Below are positions 51,101-54,840 of a DNA stretch of 64,000 nt, piece by piece (the stretch's first letter is position 1; each line of letters starts with the position of its first letter). Under the pieces are notes generated by a model, which saw nothing but the letters and a program-made list of their open reading frames with translations, searched no databases and was not told the DNA's origin. The stretch is taken from the NCBI RefSeq assembly GCF_900497805.2, contig NW_020948983.1:16540621-16604620 (forward strand), given 5' to 3'. The position numbers and the translations under genes are program-made. Source of the stretch: Vombatus ursinus (Eukaryota > Chordata > Mammalia > Diprotodontia > Vombatidae).

Positions 51101-52660
51101 GGGTTCTGAGATACAGATTAAGCCAGAAGACTTGACAAATAGGATTGATTTTCTTAGTAACACTGCATTAGGGGCTTAAAGCAAGAGAAGGCTTAAAACA
51201 AAGTGAAAGTGTGATAAAGAATCAATCAGAAGAACTAAAGTGACAGCAGTGAGGGCCCAATTGAGAACACTATGAATTTGCAGGAATATTACATAACTTG
51301 TACCAGCAGAGTCCAGGATATCAGGAAGAACAGCAGAAAAGAGGGATGCTGGGTGGCACATCAGCCTAAACATTGGCAAGGAATTAAGAGCAGAAGAAAA
51401 TTGCATAATAATAAAGGGCTAAGGGAGTAGAAACCATGCAGAGATGAGCTGGTTAACTGTAGTAAAGAGTAAGAAAGGACAGCCATGAAGCTGGAGTAGG
51501 GTTGATGAAATGGAAGAAGAGATAGGAAAAAAAGGAGTAAAGTTCACAGCAAGGATGAAGAATATGTTTGAGAGAAGCTGAGACAAATGGAGAGACTGAA
51601 GAACAGGAGATTATAATCAGAAAAGAATCTTAGAAATCTGCAACCATAGTCCATTACCAATCCAAGAAACACAGTAATAGACTATAATCCCCTTAGCAGC
51701 GATCTGCAACAAATGGCATAGTGTGACATCTTGTAACTATAATTGTTATCTTCAGAGATTAGTAATTAGGTCACACTAGTTTGCTATTTATAAAACACCA
51801 ATTTGTTATCTGTTTAGTGAAATATTTGTAGTCTCTTCTATGCATATTGCACAAAGTAAATGCTAAATGTTTTTGATGATTAGTTATAAAATTAAATTTA
51901 TTACAACAAATTTTGGGCTGATAAAAACCATGTCAAACTTTTTTTTCTGCTTCTATATCCATAGTCATACAAAAGGTTTTGGTTGCTGTTAATATCAATG
52001 ATAATAATTCATACATCTAGGAATTGTTAATTTTAATAGCATCATTTTTAATAAAGTAGTAAGTTACAATGCCCTTTTTCCTCAATATTTTTTGGGAAAT
52101 TATATAATTGCCAGGCTCACAAAAGAGAGGTGGAAGCCTTCAAAAAATTATTCAAGCAACTAGGAAAGTTAATCACTCAAAGAGATTTAGCAAATTATAC
52201 TCTAAGTTGTGAACTAAAAGAAGAGTTGGTGACCATCAGCGAAAGAAGAAAAATCTGTAAATCACTTGGTAAGCCAAATTATCTTTGTATGGTTAAAAAG
52301 TTGGCAGAAAGCTGCATATCAGAAAGTTTTATTACAACAGTACACAAAGCTCTTAACATTTAAAATGTTTTCCCTAGTTTAATAGTTTTATTAATCCATT
52401 CAAGATAAATTATGTTTTTTCAATACTTTAGACAGTGGTTCCACTAATTTTCTGGGTGGGGGGGTGTGTTTGTTTTGTTTTGTTTGTAAATAGGATCTAA
52501 GCTGACTTGTGAAAAGATTGCCATGGAACGTTATGATGCTATGTTGCAACAACAAAAGCTAGCAGATATTTCAAGAAGTCAGGTTGAACAGATTGCAATT
52601 TTGCAGGCAGAAGTTGAAAGACTAAGAATGAAAACATTTCCTGCACTTGCTCAAATGTAG
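138..52660 (+). CDS. CFAP43: CFAP43 C-terminal half, 17 exons (gene partial at 5' end)
   Basis: Cilia and flagella associated protein 43 (WDR96) pairs with CFAP44 in the tether/tether-head complex that holds the inner dynein arm I1/f motor on axonemal doublets; in humans its loss causes sperm flagellar defects and it is linked to hydrocephalus. Seen here: 17 GT-AG exons that join in one frame of 759 codons without a stop, ending [13 protein letters not shown]. The protein is charged and mostly coiled coil, with the family segments [14 protein letters not shown] (exon 5), KRRPRPPKQ (exon 10/11 join), [13 protein letters not shown] (exon 14) and [14 protein letters not shown] (exon 17). No WD repeats are present, which fits the second half of a protein of about 1,660 residues; the first half must lie left of position 1. 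Joins are phase 0 except 10/11 and 12/13 (phase 2) and 16/17 (phase 1). The identity comes from remembered family sequence, not a search. CFAP44 is the main alternative. Confidence 0.9.
306..525 (+). repeat. tRNA-derived SINE, old
   Basis: An eroded tRNA-like head (gaggttcaaat box B) is followed by ctatgtgatctggggcaagtcac and a tail with a ctataccaataaaatcacaag motif that recurs near 44370 and 50105. It has the layout of a marsupial CORE-type SINE. Confidence 0.6.
524..786 (-). repeat. MIR/CORE-type SINE
   Basis: Read on the minus strand it is a tRNA-derived SINE: the head near 786 matches ggtggaacagtagataa, then the core, and the tail has cactttgcagacc. About 260 bp, so close to full length but divergent. 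Confidence 0.65.
787..1569. other. Intron 1, no recognised feature
   Basis: AT-rich intron sequence in which I see no repeat family, RNA gene or conserved frame. The short open frame at 855-1058 has no family-like content. Confidence 0.5.
1570..1800 (+). CDS. CFAP43: CFAP43 exon 2 with Glu run
   Basis: There are 77 codons from LRKEIVEVQ to INQIVLLK, between the acceptor AAAG and the donor GTGAAC. Codons at 1624-1656 encode 11 consecutive Glu from mixed GAA/GAG, followed by a basic patch (REKKRES). This is a coding purine microsatellite. The ATG at 1552 in the same frame lies in the intron and is not a start. Confidence 0.88.
2045..2306 (-). repeat. Marsupial tRNA-derived SINE, near full length
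   Basis: The minus strand reads gcagctaggtggtacagtgg, box B, gggcaatttac, then a core ending near gcactgtataaatgctcatt. Same family as the copies at 19373 and 25256, but older than those at 23790 and 39393. Confidence 0.75.
2307..2989. repeat. Intron 2 with MIR-like remnant
   Basis: Mostly unrecognised. The part at 2675-2830 resembles the widespread aged SINE/MIR sequence with the gatgaggaaattgaagtcca core, minus-strand sense. Nothing else stands out. Confidence 0.4.
2990..3196 (+). CDS. CFAP43: CFAP43 exon 3
   Basis: There are 69 codons from [10 protein letters not shown] to ILVVEDHE, with acceptor ATTTCAG and a strong donor GTAAGT. It is a charged helical segment containing [13 protein letters not shown]. 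Both ends are phase 0. Confidence 0.9.
3296..3420 (-). repeat. CORE-SINE fragment
   Basis: It carries the Mir-like core (ttatagtttacaaat ... cccattttaaatagaaaaatgag) in inverted sense, strongly decayed, without a recognisable tRNA head. Confidence 0.45.
3450..3885 (-). mobile_element. 3' end of the non-LTR LINE seen whole at 32.8-37.9 kb
   Basis: The minus strand encodes the end of the same ORF2-like protein: [18 protein letters not shown], then [18 protein letters not shown], a Cys-pair finger. The + strand start (tctcaaagaggaccaaaatga) matches the reverse complement of that element's 3' tail. It is 5'-truncated, so an ordinary dead-on-arrival LINE copy in intron 3. Confidence 0.75.
3886..4835. 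other. Intron 3, mostly unrecognised
   Basis: Contains only weak SINE-like scraps, for example about 4380-4605 with gatgaggaaact and caccatgctgcct in inverted sense. No gene-like frame is visible. Confidence 0.4.
4838..5010 (+). repeat. SINE (tRNA-derived) fragment
   Basis: Begins inside the tRNA-like region (gacctcaattctaatcctgcc) and runs through gggcaactcatccaa, ctataaaatggggataata and the core gctataaagtac. Confidence 0.6.
5040..5835 (+). mobile_element. L1 3' fragment
   Basis: Sequence for the end of L1 ORF2 and the start of its 3' UTR, in forward sense: aattgataaatggtcaaagg, the acaaaaccacttgaca block, and gttagtggagttgggaattg. It parallels 6985-8025 and, inverted, 10150-10860. Truncated at the 5' end and decayed. 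Confidence 0.75.
5836..6000. repeat. Microsatellites (ATAG)n and (TA)n
   Basis: Short atagat runs at 5840-5875 and an almost pure TA/GTA tract at 5955-5995, typical slippage DNA in intron 3. Confidence 0.85.
6308..6397 (+). CDS. CFAP43: CFAP43 exon 4
   Basis: There are 30 codons, [19 protein letters not shown] and on to RRRLSQ. The acceptor is TTTTCAG and the donor GTATTA. It is too short to stand out as an open frame and was recognised by splice sites, phase and family-like content (PWEKEQ). A direct 45-bp tandem duplication starts 11 bases after the exon. Confidence 0.87.
6408..6497. repeat. 45-bp direct tandem duplication beside exon 4
   Basis: Two adjacent copies, 6408-6452 and 6453-6497, each containing aaatctagatat and ending aaatacatttgttctt, differ at only a few positions. 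The array starts 11 bases downstream of the exon 4 donor. Confidence 0.85.
6782..6862 (+). CDS. CFAP43: CFAP43 exon 5
   Basis: There are 27 codons, [19 protein letters not shown] and on to EDILKM, with acceptor TTTTTCCAG and donor [24 protein letters not shown] is one of the most conserved stretches of the family and is the strongest single anchor for the gene call. Confidence 0.92.
6985..8025 (+). mobile_element. L1 3' fragment with 3' UTR and A-rich end
   Basis: Forward-sense end of ORF2 (acatgacagaaaaagaaaat, ggctattaaactgtg, gaatggctgagcaag, tgatggaatactattgtg) followed by the 3' UTR and an A-rich end near 8020. About 1 kb, 5'-truncated, in intron 5. Confidence 0.8.
8026..8371. other. 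Intron 5 tail, no recognised feature
   Basis: No repeat, frame or structure recognised apart from the exon 6 acceptor tract. Confidence 0.5.
8372..8497 (+). CDS. CFAP43: CFAP43 exon 6
   Basis: There are 42 codons, [19 protein letters not shown] and on to EREKYKK. The acceptor is TTTATCTTTAG. The donor AAG|GTCAGG is weak; reading through it adds a lysine-rich tail of about 14 residues before a stop in the TA-rich intron. The following intron is 8.2 kb and holds a long antisense L1. Confidence 0.9.
8498..9835. other. Intron 6 left part, unrecognised
   Basis: Holds a short TA repeat at 8525-8548 but no repeat family or conserved frame that I can name. The open frames at 8697-8891 (-) and 8954-9178 (+) look like chance. 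Confidence 0.5.
9836..15975 (-). mobile_element. L1 retrotransposon, near full-length size, antisense in intron 6
   Basis: Reading the minus strand from 15975: a GC-richer 5' UTR (about 15975-15280), an ORF1 region with charged coiled-coil sequence and the phrase [16 protein letters not shown] (about 15170-14400), a spacer, then ORF2. Near 13888-13643 lies the start of the APE endonuclease domain ([21 protein letters not shown], then NIYAPSG). Reverse-transcriptase and C-terminal parts follow to about 10400, and the 3' UTR reaches a T-rich + strand edge near 9840. At 6.1 kb it has the length of an intact L1, but the frames are broken many times, so it is inactive. I could not find convincing target duplications. 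Confidence 0.85.
15976..16741. repeat. Intron 6 right part with L2 3' end
   Basis: Mostly unrecognised. At about 16425-16490 it carries a forward L2 3' end (cccatcacttagcgcatagtagacacttaataaatat). An A-run lies at 16560-16570. Confidence 0.45.
16742..16861 (+). CDS. CFAP43: CFAP43 exon 7
   Basis: There are 40 codons, [20 protein letters not shown] and on to DMVINQ, with acceptor TTATTTTAG and donor GTAAAG. It continues the coiled coil from exon 6 in phase 0 and lies about 0.8 kb after the antisense L1. Confidence 0.9.
16985..18055 (-). mobile_element. L2 fragment, part 1
   Basis: In inverted sense it runs from the 3' tail (aagtgcctactatgtacaaggcact) into the C-terminal reverse-transcriptase region (ggagccatttttgagg, gactccaaggttgt, ggtggagatagcc). 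Same family as the copies at 22.9, 26.4, 47.8, 50.2 and 60.3 kb. It seems to continue beyond the microsatellite and an unrelated insert to about 20560. Confidence 0.8.
18056..18220. repeat. (TA)n and (GAGAA)n microsatellites with N gap
   Basis: TG/TA repeats (18056-18105) are followed by GAAGA/GAGAA pentamers (18112-18219) interrupted by exactly ten N at 18163-18172, a placeholder for an unresolved array length. Open frames here are repeat artefacts. Confidence 0.95.
18221..18385 (-). mobile_element. L2 fragment, part 2
   Basis: Continues the antisense L2 after the microsatellite (aaccaggagagaatatcaca corresponds to the usual aaccaggagagagtgtt segment). Short and decayed. Confidence 0.5.
18386..19060. 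mobile_element. Unclassified insert inside the L2, possibly a solo LTR
   Basis: About 0.67 kb of different base composition splits the antisense L2. It contains cccccaatgtaggtgtggtt and tgttatcagggagaaaag, which look like neither L2 nor SINE. The size and single-copy look suggest a solo LTR or a DNA element, but I cannot assign terminal repeats. Confidence 0.25.
19061..20560 (-). mobile_element. L2 fragment, part 3, split by a SINE
   Basis: The antisense L2 resumes (gaagctgaagagaagtcaa, gacccagtggagattagtt, ttttctccagcagtattcc) and is interrupted by the SINE at 19373-19605. The order of segments agrees with the L2 at 22.9-25.1 kb. Confidence 0.6.
19373..19605 (+). repeat. Marsupial tRNA-derived SINE
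   Basis: Forward SINE: gagctaggtggcacagcata head, gttcaaatcctgtc box B, gagcaagtcacttaacc, ataaaatggggataacat and the core to aatgctagctattattt. Inserted in the L2. Confidence 0.8.
20763..20870 (+). CDS. CFAP43: CFAP43 exon 8
   Basis: There are 36 codons, [19 protein letters not shown] and on to ERKQKEK, with acceptor GTTTCAACAG and donor GTAATC. The segment SLLLDEEL and then a charged tail fit the coiled-coil half of CFAP43. Phase 0 at both ends. Confidence 0.9.
20871..21965. other. Intron 8, no firm feature
   Basis: No repeat family is certain here. A cagtggtctccag phrase at 21147 resembles a hAT terminal repeat, but I found no matching second end. Confidence 0.4.
21966..22052 (+). CDS. 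CFAP43: CFAP43 exon 9
   Basis: There are 29 codons, [19 protein letters not shown] and on to SFLIEDK, with acceptor TTCTTATAG and donor GTAAGG. Short but clean at both splice sites and in phase 0. Confidence 0.88.
22317..22521. mobile_element. hAT-type non-autonomous DNA transposon (MER5-like)
   Basis: Starts CAGTGGTTCCCAAC and ends with ggaaactacta, imperfect inverted ends of the type seen in MER5/Charlie MITEs. The flanks aactagat and catcagat agree at 5 of 8 positions, a worn 8-bp duplication. It lies in intron 9. Confidence 0.55.
22776..22864 (+). CDS. CFAP43: CFAP43 exon 10
   Basis: There are 29 codons plus 2 bases, [19 protein letters not shown] and on to YKRRP, with acceptor TTCCTATAG. 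The donor AAG|GTTGAT matches the consensus poorly beyond GT. It ends in phase 2, and the split Arg codon is completed by the first G of exon 11. The following intron is 5.9 kb, filled mainly by antisense L2. Confidence 0.88.
22905..25065 (-). mobile_element. L2 retrotransposon, 2 kb, antisense in intron 10
   Basis: The minus strand reads from N-terminal side to tail: TLSAARQSF (about 24600), a large RT region, [16 protein letters not shown] at about 23480-23530, the site of the RT box that is normally YADD, and the 3' UTR to the tail near 22908 (caataagcatttgttaaata). The RT box carries N where the family has D, and frames shift, so it is dead. Open frames at 23350-24808 on the minus strand belong to it. 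A SINE splits it at 23790-23947. Confidence 0.85.
23790..23947 (+). repeat. Young-looking SINE with target duplications
   Basis: It has the head ggggcagttacatggcgcag, an intact box-B-like gagttcagatctggc, gtgactctgggcaggtta and a pure A tail. Flanked by 15-bp duplications at 23775-23789 and 23948-23962 (aagaaYgaagacaga) that differ by one C/T at a former CpG. It lies inside the L2. Confidence 0.92.
25066..25255. other. Intron 10 spacer
   Basis: AT-rich sequence between the L2 and the next SINE; nothing recognised. Confidence 0.5.
25256..25528 (+). repeat. Full-length marsupial SINE
   Basis: Complete SINE: gataggtggcacagtagata head, gagttcaaatccagcc box B, ataggcaagat region, gcaaaatagggataataac, and the core aagcgcttagcatagtgtctgg to aatgccagctatcatc. 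Confidence 0.88.
25529..26388. other. Intron 10 middle, mostly unrecognised
   Basis: AT-rich. Only about 26140-26200 (gagttggaaggaaccttagatg) resembles an old MIR-like repeat. No gene-like frames. Confidence 0.45.
26389..28235 (-). mobile_element. L2 retrotransposon, second copy in intron 10
   Basis: From the 3' tail (agcatttatgaagcccttactatgt) through the RT end (ttgagatgcctagagattgc, gtctcatctgcacgg type sequence) to the RT middle (ggtatccaatactgtacaga, gaggaatgagatcagaaac). It is similar in order to the copy 1.3 kb to the left and more degraded. A (GATA)n-like run lies at 26540-26580. Confidence 0.78.
28424..28484. repeat. Hairpin 1, 21-bp arms
   Basis: Left arm 28424-28444 (acctgctttgtgccaggtact) and right arm 28464-28484 are inverted with a single mismatch, around a 19-base loop that itself holds ctgcttctgcag. 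The left arm looks like an L2 tail and the right arm like an opposed copy. Confidence 0.85.
28516..28602. repeat. Hairpin 2, 31-32-bp arms, MITE-like or miRNA-like
   Basis: Left arm 28516-28546 pairs with 28571-28602 with one mismatch (G/A) and one bulged base. The loop contains a further gcttc/gaagc stem. The arms begin agtctct and end agagact and are flanked by TA (ctctTA-like TAgtct ... actaTT), as in small mariner-type MITEs. The total of 87 bases is also the size of a pre-miRNA. It lies 180 bases upstream of exon 11. Confidence 0.8.
28785..28989 (+). CDS. CFAP43: CFAP43 exon 11
   Basis: It completes the split Arg and adds 68 codons, [17 protein letters not shown] through [19 protein letters not shown] to KVESEQK. 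The acceptor AATGCTAG has a poor pyrimidine tract and the donor is GTAATG. A pair of hairpins ends about 180 bases upstream of the acceptor. Confidence 0.9.
29280..30112 (+). mobile_element. CR1/L3 LINE 3' region
   Basis: Forward-sense CR1-type end: cagaccacatctagagtgctgtg, gagggcagaactaggaataatgg, agagaaacttcctaaaaattag, atgaccatttggcaggtatgttgta and a final caactctgaaattc motif, as in CR1/L3 3' ends. The frame is lost. Intron 11. Confidence 0.75.
30113..30683. other. Intron 11 right part, unrecognised
   Basis: No repeat or frame recognised before the exon 12 acceptor. Confidence 0.5.
30684..30796 (+). CDS. CFAP43: CFAP43 exon 12
   Basis: There are 37 codons plus 2 bases, [18 protein letters not shown] and on to KVFQELF, with acceptor TTTGTTCAG and donor GTAATA. 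Reading past the donor would meet a stop at once. The phase-2 end matches exon 13. The following intron is 10 kb and holds the three-layer nest of insertions. Confidence 0.9.
31140..32060 (-). mobile_element. L2 with an inverted L2 piece inside
   Basis: Antisense L2 from a worn tail (31140) to about 31640 continues at 31880-32050 (attactttggcaactgtatgg). Between them, about 31645-31870 is L2 in the opposite sense (ctgcagcatttgacagtgct, an RT segment). The outer copy is continuous across the inner one. Confidence 0.65.
32190..32819 (+). mobile_element. L1 ORF1-region fragment, left part (host of nested insertion)
   Basis: Forward L1 ORF1-type sequence (gaaagattctattggtcacc, caaccaaaaataattcacctgg, tattttccaagcattcttgatg, cttaatagg-like tail). 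It breaks at 32819 and resumes at 37939 after a later LINE insertion. Confidence 0.7.
32806..37952 (+). mobile_element. Non-LTR retrotransposon with 14-bp target duplication, RTE/CR1-like clade uncertain
   Basis: About 5.1 kb inserted in the L1, with perfect duplications aggagaaagggaat at 32806-32819 and 37939-37952. A leader (32820-34080) precedes an APE endonuclease ([20 protein letters not shown], then GDFNAR at 34565-34582), a connector, and a reverse transcriptase ([11 protein letters not shown] near 35770, DLTKAFDT-like text near 35960, FADD at 36962-36973). A C-terminal segment with ACETW and [10 protein letters not shown] follows, then a tail that ends aacaaccaaccaa. The frame is broken in many places, so it is inactive. 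An L1 piece splits the RT region at 36293-36945. This protein type is common in vertebrate genomes; I do not fix the clade. Confidence 0.85.
36279..36959 (-). mobile_element. L1 3' fragment nested in the LINE, with 14-bp target duplication
   Basis: A 653-bp antisense L1 3' end (36293-36945) starts with a T-rich edge and carries the ORF2 end in inverted sense (cttgttcagccattgcccaact, gtatgatctctttggga). Perfect duplications agtgcatgattttt at 36279-36292 and 36946-36959 flank it. The break falls just before the FADD box of the surrounding LINE. Confidence 0.93.
37939..38860 (+). mobile_element. L1 fragment, right part
   Basis: The host L1 resumes after the duplication (agaacacactagttcacatg, aaagaagggaagggtgg, gggggaattaaaaagaaa). 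From about 38380 to 38860 a further L1/HAL1-like stretch follows (taaaatagaaatgattagag, atgacatagcatctaaatac). Confidence 0.6.
38897..39043 (+). repeat. Marsupial SINE
   Basis: gcagctaggtggcacagtgg head, intact gagttcaaatccggtc box B, gggcaagtcacttaac and a short A tail. Flanks aggaatatac and aggagtatat suggest a worn target duplication. Confidence 0.88.
39168..39350 (-). repeat. Short LINE derivative keeping both ends
   Basis: The reverse complement starts with text matching the 5' leader of the LINE (near 33610-33750: accagtcatcttgactt, ccactgga, cttaagtccaatt, catcaccc) and then its 3' tail (ggttctcttcaagaacaaagg, aacaacaacaa). It is an internally deleted, non-autonomous form. Confidence 0.65.
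39393..39566 (+). repeat. SINE with perfect 16-bp target duplication
   Basis: ggggcagctaggtggtgcag head, gagttcaaatacagcc box B and an AT-rich tail. Perfect duplications aagaaaggaatgaaat at 39377-39392 and 39567-39582. Confidence 0.92.
40050..40160 (-). repeat. CORE-SINE fragment
   Basis: Inverted SINE core (cacagcactttaaagtttataaa, cccattttacagacagg). No head. Confidence 0.55.
40161..40838. other. Intron 12 right end, unrecognised
   Basis: AT-rich, no recognised repeat or frame up to the exon 13 acceptor. Confidence 0.5.
40839..40998 (+). CDS. CFAP43: CFAP43 exon 13
   Basis: It completes a split Ile codon and adds 53 codons, [20 protein letters not shown] and on to EDINSIIR, with acceptor TTTCAATTTAG and donor [21 protein letters not shown] is strongly family-like. 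Confidence 0.92.
41090..41715 (-). mobile_element. L1/HAL1 3' fragment
   Basis: Antisense end of an old L1 (aatttgtttagccaattgatgggc, ttccaattctttgctagc, gaccctttgaggtctcag type text, tagaatggttaaaccaattc). More diverged than the L1 at 36.3 kb. Intron 13. Confidence 0.7.
41735..42620 (-). mobile_element. Two overlapping-range L2 pieces around an unnamed repeat
   Basis: Antisense L2 at 41735-41915 and again at 42300-42600 covers the same L2 interval twice (ggtgacatggtcatatct and aggaagtgatacagtccc), so these are separate copies. Between them, 41920-42296 is an unnamed repeat that shares about 50 bp with 53630-53690. Confidence 0.55.
42621..42990 (-). mobile_element. L2 3' end with internal deletion
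   Basis: Tail (gtgtttgttaaatacctactata) and 3' UTR, then a jump to ttggatatgttgaatttgagatg near 42940. Confidence 0.65.
42991..43845. other. Intron 13 middle, unrecognised
   Basis: No repeat family or open frame recognised; moderate AT content. Confidence 0.5.
44157..44382 (+). repeat. Old tRNA-derived SINE
   Basis: gtgggatagtaattagagag head, gacctgtatttcaaat box B, then the tail cctatatcaatgaaatcacagg, the same tail type as at 465-520 and 50090-50120. Confidence 0.6.
45130..45385 (-). repeat. SINE with BovB/RTE-type tail
   Basis: The + strand opens with gttgttcagtcttttcagtcgtgtccaactctt, a BovB/RTE 3' tail in this sense, then ctcattttacaaatgaggaaact, and the tRNA-like head at the right edge (agccactc). 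This is a composite SINE powered by an RTE element. Confidence 0.75.
46481..47394. other. Intron 13 right end, unrecognised
   Basis: Contains a G-run at 46520-46530 and T-rich sequence, but no repeat or gene that I can name. Open frames at 46470-46822 lack family-like content. Confidence 0.45.
47395..47559 (+). CDS. CFAP43: CFAP43 exon 14
   Basis: There are 55 codons, [19 protein letters not shown] and on to LSRDRQK, with acceptor TTTTTTACAAG and donor GTAATT. A second AG seven bases into the exon would break the frame, so the first is preferred. MVESKDF and [16 protein letters not shown] are good family anchors. Confidence 0.92.
47790..49560 (-). mobile_element. L2 retrotransposon, antisense in intron 14
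   Basis: From the tail (caataagcattaagtgtctacta) through the 3' UTR (ggccagtgcaatgact), RT C-terminal part (cattggagtttattgagaagag) and RT middle (gtcaacactgccaaagaccg) to text like tttctccagctctattcagca near 49270. About 1.8 kb, frames broken. Confidence 0.8.
49751..49831 (+). CDS. CFAP43: CFAP43 exon 15
   Basis: There are 27 codons, [18 protein letters not shown] and on to AIIDK, with acceptor TTCCCACTAG and a strong donor GTAAGA. Phase 0 at both ends. Confidence 0.9.
49870..50125. repeat. Decayed SINE remnants
   Basis: Inverted head and core at 49890-50025 (gcccagggtaacataat, gactctgagtccggctc), followed by the tail motif gttccctatgtcaatgaaaccacaggtt. Confidence 0.5.
50200..51690 (-). 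mobile_element. L2 retrotransposon, antisense in intron 15, with N gap
   Basis: Tail (agcaaatatttattaaatatt) to RT middle (gaattgagaacactatgaatttgc and ccttgagaaaaggaggagag). Ten N at 50980-50989 mark an assembly gap of unstated size inside it. Confidence 0.75.
51691..52114. other. Intron 15 right end, unrecognised
   Basis: AT-rich sequence without recognised repeats before exon 16. Confidence 0.5.
52115..52268 (+). CDS. CFAP43: CFAP43 exon 16
   Basis: There are 51 codons plus 1 base, [18 protein letters not shown] through [11 protein letters not shown] to CKSL, with acceptor AATTGCCAG and donor GTAAGC. It ends in phase 1 and the Gly codon is completed by exon 17. Confidence 0.9.
52494..52660 (+). 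CDS. CFAP43: CFAP43 terminal exon coding part
   Basis: It completes the split Gly and adds 54 codons ending [17 protein letters not shown], then TAG. The acceptor GTAAATAG follows a G/T-rich tract at 52453-52486. The final leucine-rich coiled coil and the KTFPAL end match the C-terminus expected for CFAP43. Confidence 0.93.
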
Positions 52661-52866
52661 AAATGCTGATGGAAAACATGAAGACATCACATATTTTAAA
52701 ATCCGTTCTCATTTTCTTAAAATTTCTTTTCTCTAGTGACAGAAAAACTAAATACTCTTAATTTACTAGCCCCTCCCTCTATCCCTTAATTGAAAATCTT
52801 TGGAATCTCCCAAAAAGTTGTAGAAATATAAGTTTGTCCTGCACAAATAAAAGTGTTATATACCTT
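52661..52866 (+). terminator. CFAP43: CFAP43 3' UTR and poly(A) signal
   Basis: About 200 bases of non-coding sequence follow the stop. AATAAA is at 52846-52851, with cleavage expected about 10-25 bases later and a GT/T-rich stretch just beyond. A second AATAAA at 52948-52953 could serve as a distal site. Confidence 0.75.
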
Positions 52867-52984
52867 GAATGTGTCCTTTTTTAAAGGAGTGAACAATTCC
52901 ATTCTGTTGCATTAATTTGCCCATAGATTTGACATTTGTTTTTTAAAAATAAAGCATTAAATATACATGGGCCCTCTTCCCTCT

Positions 52985-53590
52985 CTATCCGTTGGTGACC
53001 TCATCAGGTCCCATGGGTCATATCTATGCTACTGATTTTCACATTTAAAACTTCAATATTAGTCTCTCTCCTGAGCTCTACACCCACATCACCAGCTGCC
53101 TACTGGACATTTCTAACTAAACATTTTAGAAATATCAGAAACTCAGCATGTCCAAAACAGAATTTATTATATCCCCCCCCCAAAAAAAACCCTACCCTTC
53201 CTTCTCAACTTTCCTCTTTCTGTTGAAAGCACAATGATCCTTCCTTCCAATCACCCAAGTTGGCAACCTCAGTGCGCCATCCTTAACTATTCACACTCAT
53301 TCCACATATTAAAACAGCTGCCAAGTGTTGTCACTTCTCACATAGTCACCACACTAGTTCAGACTCTCACAATCTCTCCTTTTGATTACTGCAACAGCCT
53401 CCCACATGATCTCCCTGTTTTATCCCTCCCCACTCCACTCCATCCTCCCAAAAGCTGACAAACTGATTTTCTTAAAATGCAGGCAGGTCTGTCACTCTCC
53501 TACTCAAATTTCAGTGGCTCTCTATTACCTTTAGATCAAATAAAGATAACCACTTTTTGGTCCTGCACACAAAAGAAAATTTTCAGAAGC
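52985..53590 (+). mobile_element. L2 fragment, forward, first part
   Basis: Forward L2 ORF2 end: ctcctgagctctacacccacatc, agctgcctactggacatttc, gcatgtccaaaacagaatt, gattactgcaacagcctcc. This is the only long L2 in this window in + sense. It is split from its 3' end at 54840-55022 by later insertions. Confidence 0.8.
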
Positions 53591-53790
53591 CCTGGGAGAC
53601 TCGGGGAACTACTTGTGGGACTAGGTAGTTTACCCAGCATTCCTCAAGTTCTTGAGGTCTTTCCCCTGACCTTGGGCTTGAACAGAGGGTTGAGAGGGAA
53701 GCCATCTGTCAATCTGTAAAAGTGGTACCACCACTGCCTATCTCCATTCAAGAATCACCAAAAAACTATCATTTCTAATTTTTCTAAAGT
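53591..53790. repeat. Unnamed repeat shared with 41.92-42.30 kb
   Basis: Shares a stretch of about 50 bp (cccagcattcct ... cccctgaccttgggcttgaacag) with 41925-41975. Two copies in 64 kb suggest an interspersed family that I cannot name. Confidence 0.4.
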
Positions 53791-53794
53791 TCTA

Positions 53795-54310
53795 GTCAGG
53801 TCCTTATTTTTTAGTTACATTTGTCTAGATATGAAAGGAGAACACTGAGGTCCCCTACTACTAGAGTTTTACTATTTATTTCTCCCTCCAATTCAATAAC
53901 TTTTTCCTTTGAATATTTAAGATGCTATGCTATTTGGTATATACATTAAGTATTGAATTAATTATCTATGGTGCCTTTAAGAATAACGTAATAATTTTCC
54001 TGTTTGTCTTTTTTAATCATGTCTATTTTTACTAAAACTTCATCTGAAATCATTATTACTACTCCCATTTTTTTTCAGTTCAGGGGAAGCATAAAAGATT
54101 TTGTTCTAGCCCCTCTTGTTTAACTCTATGTGAATCTATAAACAATATATTGTTGGATTCTGTTTCCTAATATATTCTGCTATCCTCTTTCATATTCTGG
54201 GTGAGTTTATAGCATTGAGATTCACGGCTATAATTGTCAATTGTGTATTTCATTCCATCCTGTCCTCTTATATTTCTCCCTCCTTTAGCTCCCATCTCAC
54301 AGTACTATTG
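53795..54310 (-). mobile_element. L1 fragment, ORF2 start and spacer
   Basis: Inverted L1 text equivalent to 13550-13960 (tgaggtcccctactactagag, tggtgcctttaagaataac, attgtgtatttcattccatcc). Confidence 0.7.
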
Positions 54311-54324
54311 GGAAGACAGTACCG

Positions 54325-54500
54325 TAGCTAGCTTGCACAGATGATAAGAGTGCTGGGCCTGGAGTCAGAAAAACCCAAGTTCCAAACTGGTCTCAGACAC
54401 TTACTAGATGGGTGATCTCGGCAAGGTCACTTAACCCCTGTTTGCCTCAGCTTCCTCAACTATAAAATAACAGCACCTACCTCACAGAGGTGTTGTGAGT
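54325..54500 (+). repeat. Marsupial SINE
   Basis: Head gctagcttgcacagatgata, box-B-like aagttccaaactggtc, gcaaggtcacttaacccctg and the start of the core (cctacctcacagaggtgttgt). Confidence 0.7.
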
Positions 54501-54504
54501 ATTG

Positions 54505-54840
54505 TGGTGGGTGAAAGATAAAATGACTGAGGAAACAAAGATTCAGGCTTCCAAGCATATCAATTTATTCAGAAATGCATGCCAATTGTTCAACAAACCA
54601 GGACCAGGCCCCCTCAGCTTTGGCACTGGACTTCTAATCTCATCACTATGCTGCTAACTCAAGCTTTGACATTACCTCACTCAGCCTCTTCTCCCCTTTT
54701 GATTGAAGGGCTGAATGGTAGGATACCCTAACAATGTCTTCCTTTATAGAGAGCAAAAATTGCCCTTGCAGCTCACTCCATTCTGCATCTACTGCCTTGA
54801 CTTCAACTCTATAGAACAAGATGCCTCCACAGCAGGTACC
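54505..54840 (-). mobile_element. Possible solo LTR, minus strand
   Basis: On the minus strand an AATAAA (near 54570) is followed about 60 bases later by an end of the form cacccaccaca, as in an R-U5 end. The left part is of unclear origin. It sits between two parts of one L2. Family not assigned; old. Confidence 0.35.
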
